64,000 bases of DNA from Solidesulfovibrio sp. (GCF_038562415.1 NZ_JBCFBA010000002.1:144232-208231), one strand, 5' to 3'. Counted from the first letter of the stretch, positions 1 to 9,328 are shown. A program made the numbers and translations. Notes: generated by a model from the sequence alone, not told the origin.

Positions 1-1059
1 GCCGTAGATGCCCAGGAATCCGGTGAAGACCACCTTGCCGGCATTGGCCGCCGGCACCGGCGCGCCCTCCAGCGAAGCCAGGTCCACGCCCATGTGCGTC
101 TGCTGGTCGATCTCCTTGCCCTGGTAGAAGTAGGTCCGGTGGTCGCCGAACCCGGCCCGGGGGGCGGCGTTGGGCAGGCGCAGGAAGGCTTTCTTGTCCC
201 AGAGCATGGCCGGCGCCGACTTGCGCGCCAGCTCCCGCAGAAACACGCTGTTTTGCTTGCGGATGTCGTTGTTGACCCGCAGGTAGATCTGCAGGTTGTC
301 CCGGGTGTCGGTGATGATGTCGTAGTACTGCGGCATCTTGGATTCCAGGAACGCGTCGGAGATGTTGAGCTTGTCCTGGCGGAACTTGCGCGGGATGGCC
401 TGGTAGCGGAAGGCGGCCACGGCCTGGTTGCCGGCCCTGTCCGTCACCTTGACCTTGGGCACGAAGAGCTTGGGGTCCATGTCGTAGGGGAAGACGTAGA
501 AGCCGAAATACTTGCCGTTTTCCAGCTTGTAGGCCGGGAAGAACTCCTGTCCGACGACCACGCCGGCGCTTTCGGCCTCCTCGTTGACCTGGAAGGACAC
601 CGCGCCCACGCCCCCTTGGCGCACGTTGTGGGCCAGGCTCGTGATCTCCACGCGCGGCGGCGTGGTGTCCAGCGTCATCTGTTTTTCCAGGCGGGTGGTG
701 TTGCCGGCCCCGAAATTGGCCAGGGACCGGTCCGTGGCCGTGACGGTCAGGCCGAAGGGGCCGTCGCGAAGGCCGGCCGGCTCCAGGGTGAACTTCTCCA
801 CCGCGTCCTTGACCGGCGTGGCGTAGTTCTGGTCGAGGAGCGTGATCTGCTTGTCGCCCTGGGTCACCACGACCTTGGCGCTTTTGAGCCCTGCCCCGGC
901 GTCGGCCAGGTTCAGGGTGAATTCGCGCTTGGGCGCGGCCACGTCGTTGGCCGGGGCCAGGACGATGCTGGGCTTTACGGAGTCGGTCAGGAAAAAATAG
1001 CCGCAGGCGGCGCCGATGACGGTCAGGACCGCGGTGACGCCGAAGACGAGTTTCTTCAT
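1..1059 (-). CDS. M23 (LytM-type) metallopeptidase, membrane-anchored, 3' end cut by window
   Basis: Likely cell-wall peptidase of the M23 family, which cleaves peptide bridges of peptidoglycan outside the cytoplasmic membrane. The visible 353 codons begin with MKKLVFG and a single hydrophobic anchor (about residues 5-24). A roughly 200-residue Ig-like or linker region follows. Near residue 322 there is an HMGVDLA segment, matching the family's HxGxD zinc-binding motif. The rest of the catalytic domain, including the second HxH motif, lies beyond position 1, so an intact active site cannot be confirmed. The start ATG (1057-1059) follows an AGGAAC stretch on the minus strand. The gene diverges from the MscS gene at 1229. 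The family call is quite sure. The substrate and any role in division or sporulation-like processes are not visible. Confidence 0.85.
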   Translation of the reverse strand, partial: MKKLVFGVTAVLTVIGAACGYFFLTDSVKPSIVLAPANDVAAPKREFTLNLADAGAGLKSAKVVVTQGDKQITLLDQNYATPVKDAVEKFTLEPAGLRDGPFGLTVTATDRSLANFGAGNTTRLEKQMTLDTTPPRVEITSLAHNVRQGGVGAVSFQVNEEAESAGVVVGQEFFPAYKLENGKYFGFYVFPYDMDPKLFVPKVKVTDRAGNQAVAAFRYQAIPRKFRQDKLNISDAFLESKMPQYYDIITDTRDNLQIYLRVNNDIRKQNSVFLRELARKSAPAMLWDKKAFLRLPNAAPRAGFGDHRTYFYQGKEIDQQTHMGVDLASLEGAPVPAANAGKVVFTGFLGIYG

Positions 1060-1228
1060 GCTGGGTTCCTCATGGTTGCGCCAGGCTTCATACCGGCCGG
1101 TGCCGGGCAGTGCAAGGGCCGGGGGCGACGGATATGCCGCCGGGCCGGAGAGCCCCTTGCCCTGAAGCGGCCCGGCGGGTAGGAAAAGGCCCATTGTCGG
1201 TAACGGTTTCCCACGGAGCTCCCCGCGC

Positions 1229-3577
1229 ATGCACGCCCCGATCCGCCGCCGCTTCCGGTCGCTTTTTCCCTGGATTTGCTGTTGCGTCCTCCTGGCCGTT
1301 CCCCGGGCGGCCCCCGGGCAGGACACGGCCCTGTGGCAGTCCATCAGCGACGGCCTGCGCCAGAATATCGCCCTCAAGCGCCAGGAGCTCGTCCGCATCC
1401 GCCAGGCCCTGCCCGGGGACAAGGCCGCCCTGGACGCCGAACTGGCCGATGTCAGCAGCCGCCTCGACCAGATCCTGCTCCTGCGCGGCGTGGCCGGGGA
1501 GACGCCCTGGGCCGCGCGCAGCCTGCTCATGCAACTGCGCGAGTTGACCCTGGCCGTGGATACGGCCTGCGGGGCGCTCCTCGACATGCGCGACGCGCTC
1601 TCCCGGGCCAAGCAGGAATATGCCGTGGTGCGCCAAATCCGGGCGCAAAACGCCAGCCGCGAATACGCCGACCTGGTCAACGAGGAACTGGCCGGCCCCG
1701 GCCGCGACTTCAAGGAACTCAAGGGCGAGGTCGACGCCGCCAAGGGCGAGGTGGACGCGGCCCTGGCCCAGGCCGACGCCCTCAAGGCCGATATCGAGAC
1801 CGCCCGCCAGGAGGAGGTGGAGCGGTTCATCGGGCTTTTCACCCAGGCCTATTTCACCTCTTCGGGCTCCCTGCTGCGCCTGGCCAACCTGGCGGGCCTG
1901 GTCGACGACTTCGTCCAGTGGTGCGACGGCGCGCCGCGTTTCTGGCGGCCCGTGGCCAACTGGACGCTCTGGGAGCGCTATCTGGCCGTGGCGGCCGTGG
2001 ATTTCCTGCTGCTTTTGGGGGCCATGCGCCTGGGCGCCCGGCGCTGGCCGGCCTTCGCCCAGGGACGCTGGCCGGCGTTGCTGTGGCTGGCCGGCGGCCT
2101 GGCCCTTTTCGCCGCACGGCAAACGGTCCTTTTCGCCGCCAACCAGTTCACTTCGCTGGCCTGGGTGGTGGCGGTGGCCTGGGGGCTTGTGGCGCTGCTG
2201 GGCGGCGCCGTCCCGCTGCGGACGCTTTTCGCCTGTTTCACGGCCACGGTGGTCCTGGACGCGACCAATGTCCCGGCCTCGGTGGCCGGGACGGCCCTGG
2301 CGGGCATCGCGGCGGCCGCCATCTGGCGGCTGTCCCGGTCCGGGCGGCGGCTGTCCTTCGATCTGGCGGTCTTGGCCGGCTCGGCGGTGGCCGGGGTGCT
2401 GGGCTATGGCCCGCAAGGCCTGGCCGCCGTCCAGGCGCTTTTCATGCTCCATCTGGCCCTCGGCGTGGGCGACGCCGTCCAGCGCGGCCTGGGGGCGCTC
2501 GGCGGCGGCGGCAAGGGCTCCCTGGCCGGCCTGGTCTCGCCCCTGGCCACGACGCTGCTGGCCACGCTGTACGTGGCCTGGGTGCTGGTTTTTCTCGGCG
2601 GGCCGGGGCTTATGGACTACGTCTTCGAGCGCAAGTTCGAAATCGGCCGGGTGACCGTCACCCTCGATGCCGTCTGCGGGCTGCTCCTCGCCTTTTTCCT
2701 GCTGCGCCTGCTCCAGGCCTGGTTCACGCGGCTGCTGGGCCTGGCCAACCTGCGCGGCAAGCCCATCGACGCGGGACTGGCCCATACGCTCGGCGCGATC
2801 TTTTCCTATCTGACCTGGCTCCTTTTCCTCTTGTTCGCCCTGCGCCTGTTCGAGGTGCCGCTGGGGGCCCTGACCTGGATCGCCAGCGGCCTGTCGGTGG
2901 GTATCGGTTTCGGCCTCAAGGACATCGTCAACAACTTCGTGAGCGGGCTGATCATCATGTTCGGCGGGGCGGTGAAAAAGGGCGACATCATTCAGCAGGG
3001 CAAGAACATCGGCGAGGTGGTGGATCTGTCCGTGCGCAACACCATCATGCGCACCCTGGACAACACCACGGTCATCATCCCCAATTCGAGTTTCCTGCGC
3101 GGCGAGATCGTCAACCTCTCCTACCAGGACGCCACCCTGCGCCTGGCCATTCCCGTGACCGTGGCCCCGGGGACCAAGATCAAGAAGGTGCGCAAGATCC
3201 TCGTCGCCATCGCCAAGGAGCATCCGGGCGTGCTCAAAAAACCCGCCCCGGAAGTCCTCATGAACACCATCGGCCGCCTGGGCCTGGAATTCATCCTTTA
3301 TGTCTGGATAGGCAACTTCATGGAGAAATTCCAGATACAGTCCGAACTGGCCACGGCCATCGACCAGCAATTCCAGGACAACAAGATATTGGTGGCCTTC
3401 CAGAGCGTGAAGGTCAAATACAAGCCCAAGGGAACGGAGGCCATGCAGTTGGAGGCCATGCGCGAGGAGCTGCGGCAAAAGCGCGGCGAGGTGTGCGGCA
3501 AGACCAGGCGGCTGCGCCGGGTGCATGTCCGCCGCCGCTGGCCCGTGACGCCCGTGGCCCGGGTGGAGGAGGAGTGA
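1229..3577 (+). CDS. Large MscS-family mechanosensitive channel
   Basis: Predicted MscS-superfamily channel of 782 residues, much longer than minimal MscS (about 290), so of the MscK/YbdG-like extended type. An N-terminal signal peptide (to about residue 30, ending near APGQ) precedes a periplasmic, partly coiled-coil region rich in Lys, Glu and Ala (about 35-210). Several transmembrane helices follow (about 255-545). The conserved pore helix and beta domain lie at about 545-650, with the signatures GLSVGIGFGLKDIVNNFVSG and VIIPNSSF. The family opens under membrane tension and releases solutes during osmotic downshock. Its TGA stop (3575-3577) shares one base with the ATG of the next gene, a GluR0-like K+ channel, so the two are probably translated together. 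The basic C-terminal tail is short. The family call is firm; the gating stimulus is inferred. Confidence 0.93.
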   Translation: MHAPIRRRFRSLFPWICCCVLLAVPRAAPGQDTALWQSISDGLRQNIALKRQELVRIRQALPGDKAALDAELADVSSRLDQILLLRGVAGETPWAARSLLMQLRELTLAVDTACGALLDMRDALSRAKQEYAVVRQIRAQNASREYADLVNEELAGPGRDFKELKGEVDAAKGEVDAALAQADALKADIETARQEEVERFIGLFTQAYFTSSGSLLRLANLAGLVDDFVQWCDGAPRFWRPVANWTLWERYLAVAAVDFLLLLGAMRLGARRWPAFAQGRWPALLWLAGGLALFAARQTVLFAANQFTSLAWVVAVAWGLVALLGGAVPLRTLFACFTATVVLDATNVPASVAGTALAGIAAAAIWRLSRSGRRLSFDLAVLAGSAVAGVLGYGPQGLAAVQALFMLHLALGVGDAVQRGLGALGGGGKGSLAGLVSPLATTLLATLYVAWVLVFLGGPGLMDYVFERKFEIGRVTVTLDAVCGLLLAFFLLRLLQAWFTRLLGLANLRGKPIDAGLAHTLGAIFSYLTWLLFLLFALRLFEVPLGALTWIASGLSVGIGFGLKDIVNNFVSGLIIMFGGAVKKGDIIQQGKNIGEVVDLSVRNTIMRTLDNTTVIIPNSSFLRGEIVNLSYQDATLRLAIPVTVAPGTKIKKVRKILVAIAKEHPGVLKKPAPEVLMNTIGRLGLEFILYVWIGNFMEKFQIQSELATAIDQQFQDNKILVAFQSVKVKYKPKGTEAMQLEAMREELRQKRGEVCGKTRRLRRVHVRRRWPVTPVARVEEE

Positions 3578-4692
3578 TGGCCCGGCGCTTGGCGGCGGCC
3601 TGCTGCCTGCTGGCGGTGTTGGGCCTCGGCGCCGGGGCTTCCCGCGCTCCGGCCGGGCAGGCGGCCGCGCCGGAGCAGCAAACGCGCACGCTTCGGGTCG
3701 GGGTGGTGGTGGCGCCGCCTTTTGTCGAGAAAAGCGCCAAGGGCCTGTATCAGGGCGTGGCCGTGGACCTGTGGGAGGACATCGCCCGGGATGTGGGCTG
3801 GCTGTGGCAGGTCCGGGAATACGGCCTGGAGGAGCTGCTCGAGGCCTTGCGGGCCGGGGAGGCGGACGTGGGCGTGTCGGCCCTGTCCATCACTCCGGAG
3901 CGCGAGGGCGACATGGATTTTTCCCAGCCCTTCTACTACACGGGGCTGGGCATCGCCCTGCCGGCCAGGCATTCCTTCGTCTTCCTCGACTGGGTCGTAC
4001 AGCGGCTTTTCACGGCCAAGGTGCTCTTGTACGTGGGCTCGCTTCTGGCCTTGCTGCTGCTGGTGGGCGGGGTGGTCTGGGCCATCGAGCGCCGGCACAA
4101 TCCCGAACACTTCCGCCCCGGCCGCCGGGGCATCGGCGACGGTTTGTGGTGGTCGGCCGTGACCATGACCTCGGTCGGCTACGGCGACGCCACGCCCAAG
4201 ACCCTGGCCGGCCGGGCCGTGGCCCTGATCTGGATGTTCGCCTCGGTGGCCTTGCTGGCCTCGTTCACGGCCGGGATGACCTCGCTGCTCACCCTGGAAA
4301 GCCTGAGCGGGGCGGTAAGCGGCCCGGACGACCTGCACAAGGTGCGTACGGGCGTGGTGGCCGATTCGGCGGCGGCCGAGGAGTTGATGGCCAACCACGT
4401 GGGCGTGGTGACCTACGCGACCCTGGAGGCGGGGCTCAAGGCCCTGACGGCCGGAGAGCTCGAAGCCTTCGTCCATGACCAGCCGCTGCTGCATTACAGC
4501 CAGCTGCATGGGTTCGCCGGCCGCATCCGCATCCTGCCCGGATTTTTCGACCCCCAGCTCTATGGTTTTGCCTTTCCGCGCGGCTCGGATCTGCGTAAAA
4601 CCGTCAATGTGGCTTTGTTGCGGCGCATGGAGGACTATGAATACCGGCTGCGTCTGTTCGGCCCCTATCTCGGTAAGGGCGGCATCCACTGA
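3577..4692 (+). CDS. Prokaryotic ionotropic glutamate receptor-like K+ channel (GluR0 type)
   Basis: The 371-residue product has the GluR0 architecture: signal peptide (to about 29), first half of a periplasmic-binding-protein fold (about 38-140), a transmembrane helix (about 148-172), a pore loop with K+ selectivity filter TSVGYGD (residues 198-204), a second transmembrane helix (about 213-238), and the second lobe of the binding domain (about 250-355). In this family an amino acid or similar ligand binds the split lobe domain and opens a K+-selective pore. The filter motif is canonical for K+ channels. The ligand cannot be read from the sequence. The start ATG overlaps the stop of the upstream MscS gene (stop 3575-3577, start 3577-3579). 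The coupling suggests joint control of K+ or solute efflux. A plain ion-channel plus SBP_bac_3 annotation would describe the same protein. Confidence 0.9.
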   Translation: MARRLAAACCLLAVLGLGAGASRAPAGQAAAPEQQTRTLRVGVVVAPPFVEKSAKGLYQGVAVDLWEDIARDVGWLWQVREYGLEELLEALRAGEADVGVSALSITPEREGDMDFSQPFYYTGLGIALPARHSFVFLDWVVQRLFTAKVLLYVGSLLALLLLVGGVVWAIERRHNPEHFRPGRRGIGDGLWWSAVTMTSVGYGDATPKTLAGRAVALIWMFASVALLASFTAGMTSLLTLESLSGAVSGPDDLHKVRTGVVADSAAAEELMANHVGVVTYATLEAGLKALTAGELEAFVHDQPLLHYSQLHGFAGRIRILPGFFDPQLYGFAFPRGSDLRKTVNVALLRRMEDYEYRLRLFGPYLGKGGIH

Positions 4693-4832
4693 CGCATGAG
4701 GCGGTTCTGCCGTCGTTTCGCAGGGGCGTTGCGTTACGGTGTCGCCGCACTGCGCGACAATCGGCGAGATTCCTTGACTTCGCCCGGAGAATGGTGAACG
4801 AGGAAACAGTCCCCCGCCATGCGCGCCAATAT

Positions 4833-4853
4833 GCCGGGGACGATGTCCCCGGC
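4833..4853 (+). promoter_or_regulatory. Hairpin in the leader of the RND efflux operon
   Basis: A perfect 9-bp inverted repeat, GCCGGGGAC (4833-4841) and GTCCCCGGC (4845-4853), with a GAT loop lies 12 bases before the AGAGGAG ribosome-binding site of the adaptor gene. An upstream GCGCGCC (4821-4827) could pair instead with GGCGCGC (4851-4857), giving two competing folds. No T-run follows, so this looks more like a leader structure or operator than an intrinsic terminator. Function is inferred only from position. Confidence 0.35.
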
Positions 4854-4881
4854 GCGCACCCAGCCAGAGGAGACCGCATCC

Positions 4882-6102
4882 ATGCCAGTTTCGCCGCAAC
4901 GTTGTTTTCCCCGGGCCTCGCGCCGTGTGTCGCTCGTCCTCGCCCTGTGCGCGGCCCTGGCCCTGGCCGGTTGCGATCGGGCCAAGCCCAAGGCGGAAGC
5001 GCCCGCCCCCGTGGAGGTGACCGTCTACGAGGCCAAGGCCACCACCGCCCCCCTGGCCGTGGACGGCATCGGCCACGTCTATGCGTTGACCACCATCAGC
5101 GTCCGGGCGCAGGTTTCGGGCGTGCTCAAGGAAACCTACTTTTCCGAGGGCGACATCGTGCGCAAGGGGCAGCCGCTTCTGCTGATCGACCCCGACGCCT
5201 ACAAGGCCCAGCTCGACGAGGCCGTCAGCACCCTGGCCCGGGACCGGGCCATCGCCGCCCAGGCCAAGCGGGAATGGCTGCGCTACAAGGAACTCGTGGC
5301 CCAGGCCGTCATCAGCCAGGAAGACTACGAGCAGAAACGCACCACCTACGAACAGGACCTGGAGCAGGTCCGGGTGGACGAGGCGGCCGTGGCCAAGGCC
5401 AAGGTCAACCTCGGCTACTGCTATATCAACGCGCCCTGCACGGGCGTGGTCGGCTTGCAGCAGTACAAGACCGGCAACCTCATCAAGTCCGAGGACTACG
5501 TCATCGTCACCATCAACCAGATCGAGCCCATAAACGTCCAGTTCGCCGTGGCCGAGAAATACCTGCCCGACATCCGCGCCTACGCCGCCAAGGGGACGCT
5601 GGCCGTGGAGGCCCGCTACCCCACCCAGCCCGACAAGGCGGCCAAGGGCAAGCTCACGGTGATCAACAACACCGTGGACGTGAATTCCGGCACCATCACC
5701 CTGCAGGGCGAATTCCCCAACACCGACCGCTTCCTGTGGCCCGGCCAGTACGTGGACGCCACGGTCGTGTTGGCCGAGACCGCCGACACCCTGCTCGTGC
5801 CGTCCAGCGCCGTGGCCGCGACCCAGGACGGCTCCTCGCTGTTCCTCGCCAAGCCCGACAACACCGTGGAGATGCGCCTCGTGACCGTGGGCCGCAAGAT
5901 CGGCGCCCAGACCGTCATCGAAAAGGGCCTGTCCCCCGGGGAAAAGGTCATCACCTCGGCCCAGATCAAGCTCTTCCCCGGCGTGCCCGTGAAGATCGTG
6001 GACGCGGCCGCCTACAACGCGGGCCCCGTGCCACCCGAGGCCGTGGCCGGCCAGGACAAGTCCCACCTCAGTCCGGCCGGCGGCAAGGACCAGGGGAAGT
6101 GA
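4882..6102 (+). CDS. RND efflux periplasmic adaptor lipoprotein (AcrA/MexA family)
   Basis: Membrane-fusion protein of a tripartite RND efflux pump, linking the inner-membrane pump to an outer-membrane channel. The chosen ATG at 4882 has AGAGGAG eight bases upstream. It gives a 406-residue protein with a lipoprotein signal ending LALAGC (Cys31), so the mature protein should be acylated and anchored on the periplasmic face. An in-frame ATG at 4819 lacks a good ribosome-binding site. A lipoyl/barrel-sandwich half motif (VRAQVSGVLKETYFSEGDIVRKG) lies at about residues 74-96, with a coiled-coil hairpin rich in Gln, Glu and Arg at about 105-180. Beta-barrel and membrane-proximal domains follow. 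The stop is one base before the ATG of the pump gene. No outer-membrane factor gene is in the window, so a shared TolC is likely. Substrate unknown. Confidence 0.95.
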   Translation: MPVSPQRCFPRASRRVSLVLALCAALALAGCDRAKPKAEAPAPVEVTVYEAKATTAPLAVDGIGHVYALTTISVRAQVSGVLKETYFSEGDIVRKGQPLLLIDPDAYKAQLDEAVSTLARDRAIAAQAKREWLRYKELVAQAVISQEDYEQKRTTYEQDLEQVRVDEAAVAKAKVNLGYCYINAPCTGVVGLQQYKTGNLIKSEDYVIVTINQIEPINVQFAVAEKYLPDIRAYAAKGTLAVEARYPTQPDKAAKGKLTVINNTVDVNSGTITLQGEFPNTDRFLWPGQYVDATVVLAETADTLLVPSSAVAATQDGSSLFLAKPDNTVEMRLVTVGRKIGAQTVIEKGLSPGEKVITSAQIKLFPGVPVKIVDAAAYNAGPVPPEAVAGQDKSHLSPAGGKDQGK

Positions 6103-6103
6103 A

Positions 6104-9100
6104 ATGACCGACCTTTTCATCAAGCGGCCGGTCGCGACCACGCTGCTCATGGCCGCGCTGGTCTTTTTCGGCGTGGTCTCCTATTTTTCGCTGCCCATCA
6201 GCGAAATGCCGAGCATCGACTTCCCCACCATCCAGGTGACGGCCTCCCTGCCCGGCGCCGACCCCCAGACCATGGCCTCGGCCGTGGCCACGCCGCTCGA
6301 GCGGCAGTTCACCTCGATCTCGGGCCTGCAGTCCATGAGCTCCAGCAATTCGCTGGGCACCACCACCATCACGCTGCAGTTCGACCTGTCGCGCAACATC
6401 GACGGCGCCGGCACCGACGTGCTGACCTACATCAACGCCGCCCAGGGCAGCCTGCCGAGCACCATGCCCGCGCCGCCGACCTTCCAGAAGGTCAACCCGG
6501 CGGATATGCCCATCATCTACATCCGCGTGGCCAGCGACACCATGCCGCTTTTCCGGGTCACCAACTACGCCAAGGTCTACATCGCCCAGCGCATCTCCAT
6601 GATCAACGGCGTGGCCCAGGTGGCCGTCTACGGCGACCAGACCTATTCGCCGCGCGTCCAGGTCAACCCGGACAAACTGGCGGCGCTGGGCATCGGCGTG
6701 GACGAGGTGGCCAGCGCCTTCAACAACGAAACCGTGATGCTGCCCACCGGCTCCCTCTACGGCCTCGAACGGCTCTTCACCATCAAGGCCCAGGGCCAGC
6801 TCACCAGCGCCACGGCCTACAACCGCCAGATCATCGCCTACAGAAACGGCAATCCCGTGCGCCTCCAGGACGTGGGCCGGGCCATCGACTCCACCATCAA
6901 CGACAAGAACGCCGCCTTTTTCGACCAGCAGCAGGGCATCGTCATCGCGGTCAAGCGCGCCGCCGGCACCAACACCATCCAGCTCGTGCAGGCCATCCGA
7001 GGCATGATGCCAAATATCGAGGCCACGCTGCCGCCCTCGGTCAAGGTGGAATTCCTCTACGACCGCTCCGTGTCCATCAAGGACGCCATCGACGATGTCC
7101 AGTTCACCCTGATGCTGTCCATCTCCCTGGTCGTCATCGTGGTCTACCTGTTCCTGAAAAACCTGCCCGCCACCATCATCGCCTGCATGGCCCTGCCCAC
7201 CTCGCTCATCGGCACCCTGGCGATCATGGTGATGTTCCACTTTTCCATCGACACCCTCTCGGCCCTGGCCATCATCCTGGCCGTGGGTTTCGTGGTCGAC
7301 GATGCCATCGTCATGATCGAAAACATCGTGCGCCACACCGAGATGGGCAAGAAGACCATGCAGGCCTCCCTGGACGGCGCGCGCCAGATCGGCTTCACCA
7401 TCATTTCCATGACCCTGTCCCTGGCCGTGGTGTTTATCCCCATCATGTTCATGGCCGGCATCCTGGGCCGGGTGCTCAACGAGATGGCCGTGACCATCAC
7501 GCTGTGCATCATGGTCTCGGGCTTCGTGACCCTGTCGCTGACGCCCATGATGTGCAGCCGGTTCCTGTCGGGCAAGATTTCCGAGTCCGGACGCTTTTTC
7601 AAATGGATGGAGCGCGGCTACGAGAAGAGCCTGCATTTCGCCCTGCGCTGGCGCTTCGGGGTCATGCTGCTGTCCATCGGCATCCTGGGCCTGACGTTCT
7701 GGCTTTTCACCATCATCCCCACAGGGTTCATCCCGGCCACGGACTCGGGCATCTTCTACGCCTTCGGCATGGCCGAGCAGAGCGCCTCCTTCGAGACCAT
7801 GAAGGAGCGCGTGCTGAAAGTCGGCCGCGTCTTCATGGCCGACCCGGACGTGTTCAAGTTCATCGGCGTGGTCGGTGTCGGCGGCCCCAACACCTCCATG
7901 AACAACGTCGCCATGTTTCCGCTTTTGGCCCCCCTGGACAAGCGCAAGCGCAGCGCCCAGCAGATCATCGACGACCTGCGCCCGAAACTGGCCCAACTGC
8001 CCGACATCTTCACCTTCATGTACAATCCGCCCTCCATCCAGATCGGCGGCAAGCAGACCAAGGCCCTCTACCAGTTCACCCTGCTCTCCCCGGACCCGGA
8101 CGAACTCTATCCCGCCGCCCGCAGGATGGCCCTGTCCATGCGCAAGCTCCCCGAGATCACCGACGTCAACACCGACATGCAGATCGACGGGCCGCAGGTC
8201 TTCATCGACATCGACCGCGACAAGGCCAAGACGCTCGGCATCAGCGCCTCCTCCATCGAAACCGCGCTCATGACCGCCTACGCCGCCCGCCAGGTCACCA
8301 ACCTCTACGGCGCGACCGACACCTACAAGGTCATCGTGGAGGTCCAGCCCGAATACCAGCGCCGGCCGGACCTGCTCAACAAGCTCTACCTCAAGACCGG
8401 GACCGCCGATTCCAACGGCAACCCCGTCATGGCGCCCTTAAACGGCATCGTCAAAATGACCGAGGGCGTGGGGCCGCTGGTCGTCAACCACACCGGCCAG
8501 CTCACCTCGGTGACCATCTCGTTCAACACCGCCGGCAAGTATTCCCTGGGCCAGGCCGTCACGTCCATCCAGTCCCTGGCCACCCGGGAGCTGCCCAGCA
8601 ACATCAGCTACATCTTCGAGGGCCAGGCCACGGCCTTCAAGCAGTCCCTGGACAGCGTGCCGTTTTTGCTCTTCCTGGCCATCATGGTCATCTACCTGAT
8701 CCTCGGCATCCTCTACGAGAGCTTCATCCATCCCCTGACCATCCTGTCCGGCCTGCCCTCGGCCGCCCTGGGCGGCCTGGTGACCCTCATGATCTTCGGC
8801 CGGGAACTCGACCTCTACGGCTTCATCGGCATCATCATGCTCATCGGTATCGTGAAAAAGAACTCGATCATGGTCATCGATTTCGCCATCGAGGCCGAGC
8901 GCGAGGGCAAGACACCCTTCGAGGCCATTTTCGAGGGCTGCATCGTGCGCTTCCGGCCCATCATGATGACCACCGTCGCCGCCATCGCCGGCATCATGCC
9001 CATCGCCCTGGCCATCGGCGCCGGAGCCGACGCCCGCCAGCCCCTGGGCCTGGTCGTGGCCGGCGGCCTGGTCATCTCGCAGATGGTCACGCTCTACCTG

Positions 9101-9181
9101 ACGCCGGTCTTCTACACCTACATGGACCAGCTCCAGACCTGGCTTGTCGGCCACAAGGACGAGAAGGACGGCCCGGCCTAG
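6104..9181 (+). CDS. RND (HAE1/AcrB-type) multidrug efflux pump, inner-membrane permease
   Basis: Proton-driven export pump of 1025 residues, the usual length of AcrB/MexB relatives. The N-terminus MTDLFIKRPVATTLLMAALV is the classic first helix of the family. The proton relay is visible as the Asp pair in VGFVVDDAIVMIEN (about 397-398) and a Lys in GIVKKNSIM (about 919). Two large periplasmic loops with porter-domain sequences separate the two sets of six helices. It starts one base after the stop of the adaptor gene, so the two form an operon. The sequence is closest in style to the MdtB/C and 'multidrug RND' subgroup rather than heavy-metal CusA types, because no Met-rich metal path is evident. 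Export substrates cannot be assigned. Confidence 0.96.
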   Translation: MTDLFIKRPVATTLLMAALVFFGVVSYFSLPISEMPSIDFPTIQVTASLPGADPQTMASAVATPLERQFTSISGLQSMSSSNSLGTTTITLQFDLSRNIDGAGTDVLTYINAAQGSLPSTMPAPPTFQKVNPADMPIIYIRVASDTMPLFRVTNYAKVYIAQRISMINGVAQVAVYGDQTYSPRVQVNPDKLAALGIGVDEVASAFNNETVMLPTGSLYGLERLFTIKAQGQLTSATAYNRQIIAYRNGNPVRLQDVGRAIDSTINDKNAAFFDQQQGIVIAVKRAAGTNTIQLVQAIRGMMPNIEATLPPSVKVEFLYDRSVSIKDAIDDVQFTLMLSISLVVIVVYLFLKNLPATIIACMALPTSLIGTLAIMVMFHFSIDTLSALAIILAVGFVVDDAIVMIENIVRHTEMGKKTMQASLDGARQIGFTIISMTLSLAVVFIPIMFMAGILGRVLNEMAVTITLCIMVSGFVTLSLTPMMCSRFLSGKISESGRFFKWMERGYEKSLHFALRWRFGVMLLSIGILGLTFWLFTIIPTGFIPATDSGIFYAFGMAEQSASFETMKERVLKVGRVFMADPDVFKFIGVVGVGGPNTSMNNVAMFPLLAPLDKRKRSAQQIIDDLRPKLAQLPDIFTFMYNPPSIQIGGKQTKALYQFTLLSPDPDELYPAARRMALSMRKLPEITDVNTDMQIDGPQVFIDIDRDKAKTLGISASSIETALMTAYAARQVTNLYGATDTYKVIVEVQPEYQRRPDLLNKLYLKTGTADSNGNPVMAPLNGIVKMTEGVGPLVVNHTGQLTSVTISFNTAGKYSLGQAVTSIQSLATRELPSNISYIFEGQATAFKQSLDSVPFLLFLAIMVIYLILGILYESFIHPLTILSGLPSAALGGLVTLMIFGRELDLYGFIGIIMLIGIVKKNSIMVIDFAIEAEREGKTPFEAIFEGCIVRFRPIMMTTVAAIAGIMPIALAIGAGADARQPLGLVVAGGLVISQMVTLYLTPVFYTYMDQLQTWLVGHKDEKDGPA

Positions 9182-9192
9182 GGCGCCGGGAA

Positions 9193-9264
9193 GGGCAGGC
9201 GAGGACAGGGGAGGGGGCAGGCGAGGATAGGAGAGAGGGCAGGCGAGGACAGGAGAGAGGGCAG
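9193..9264 (+). repeat. 22-bp tandem repeat (three full units and a partial fourth)
   Basis: Three head-to-tail 22-base units occupy 9193-9214, 9215-9236 and 9237-9258. All begin GGGCAGGCGAGGA and differ at a few later positions. A truncated fourth unit begins GGGCAGG at 9259. The block is G-rich and purine-rich on the plus strand. It sits between the stop of the RND pump and the double-hairpin element at 9265. No coding potential or known function is evident. Confidence 0.85.
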
Positions 9265-9324
9265 GGGGAATGCCTCCGGCGGCCAGGAGGGGCACTGCCC
9301 CTCCTGGACCTCCCGAAAGGGGGG
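9265..9324 (+). repeat. Double-hairpin intergenic repeat, copy A (probable terminator)
   Basis: Starts GGGGGAATGCCTCCGGCGGCC. It continues with a perfect stem, CCAGGAGGGGC (9283-9293) and GCCCCTCCTGG (9297-9307), then a small hairpin CCTCCC-GAAA-GGGGGG. It lies downstream of the RND pump in the same orientation. Three further copies occur at 34214, 35467 and 36719, each just after a gene and co-oriented with it. The second hairpin runs into the ribosome-binding region of the next gene (GTG at 9329), so it may also affect that gene's translation. Confidence 0.75.
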
Positions 9325-9328
9325 AAAC

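Noticed and set aside
94-1182. A 362-codon plus-strand open frame
   Set aside because: The minus strand encodes an M23 peptidase with anchor and HMGVDLA motif across the same bases. The plus frame has no recognisable domain.
4774-4779. TTGACT as the -35 box of the RND operon
   Set aside because: No acceptable -10 hexamer lies 16-18 bases downstream.
3298-6150. A 950-codon minus-strand open frame
   Set aside because: It overlaps the iGluR-like channel and the RND adaptor, both with clear signatures. No family motif is visible in the long frame.
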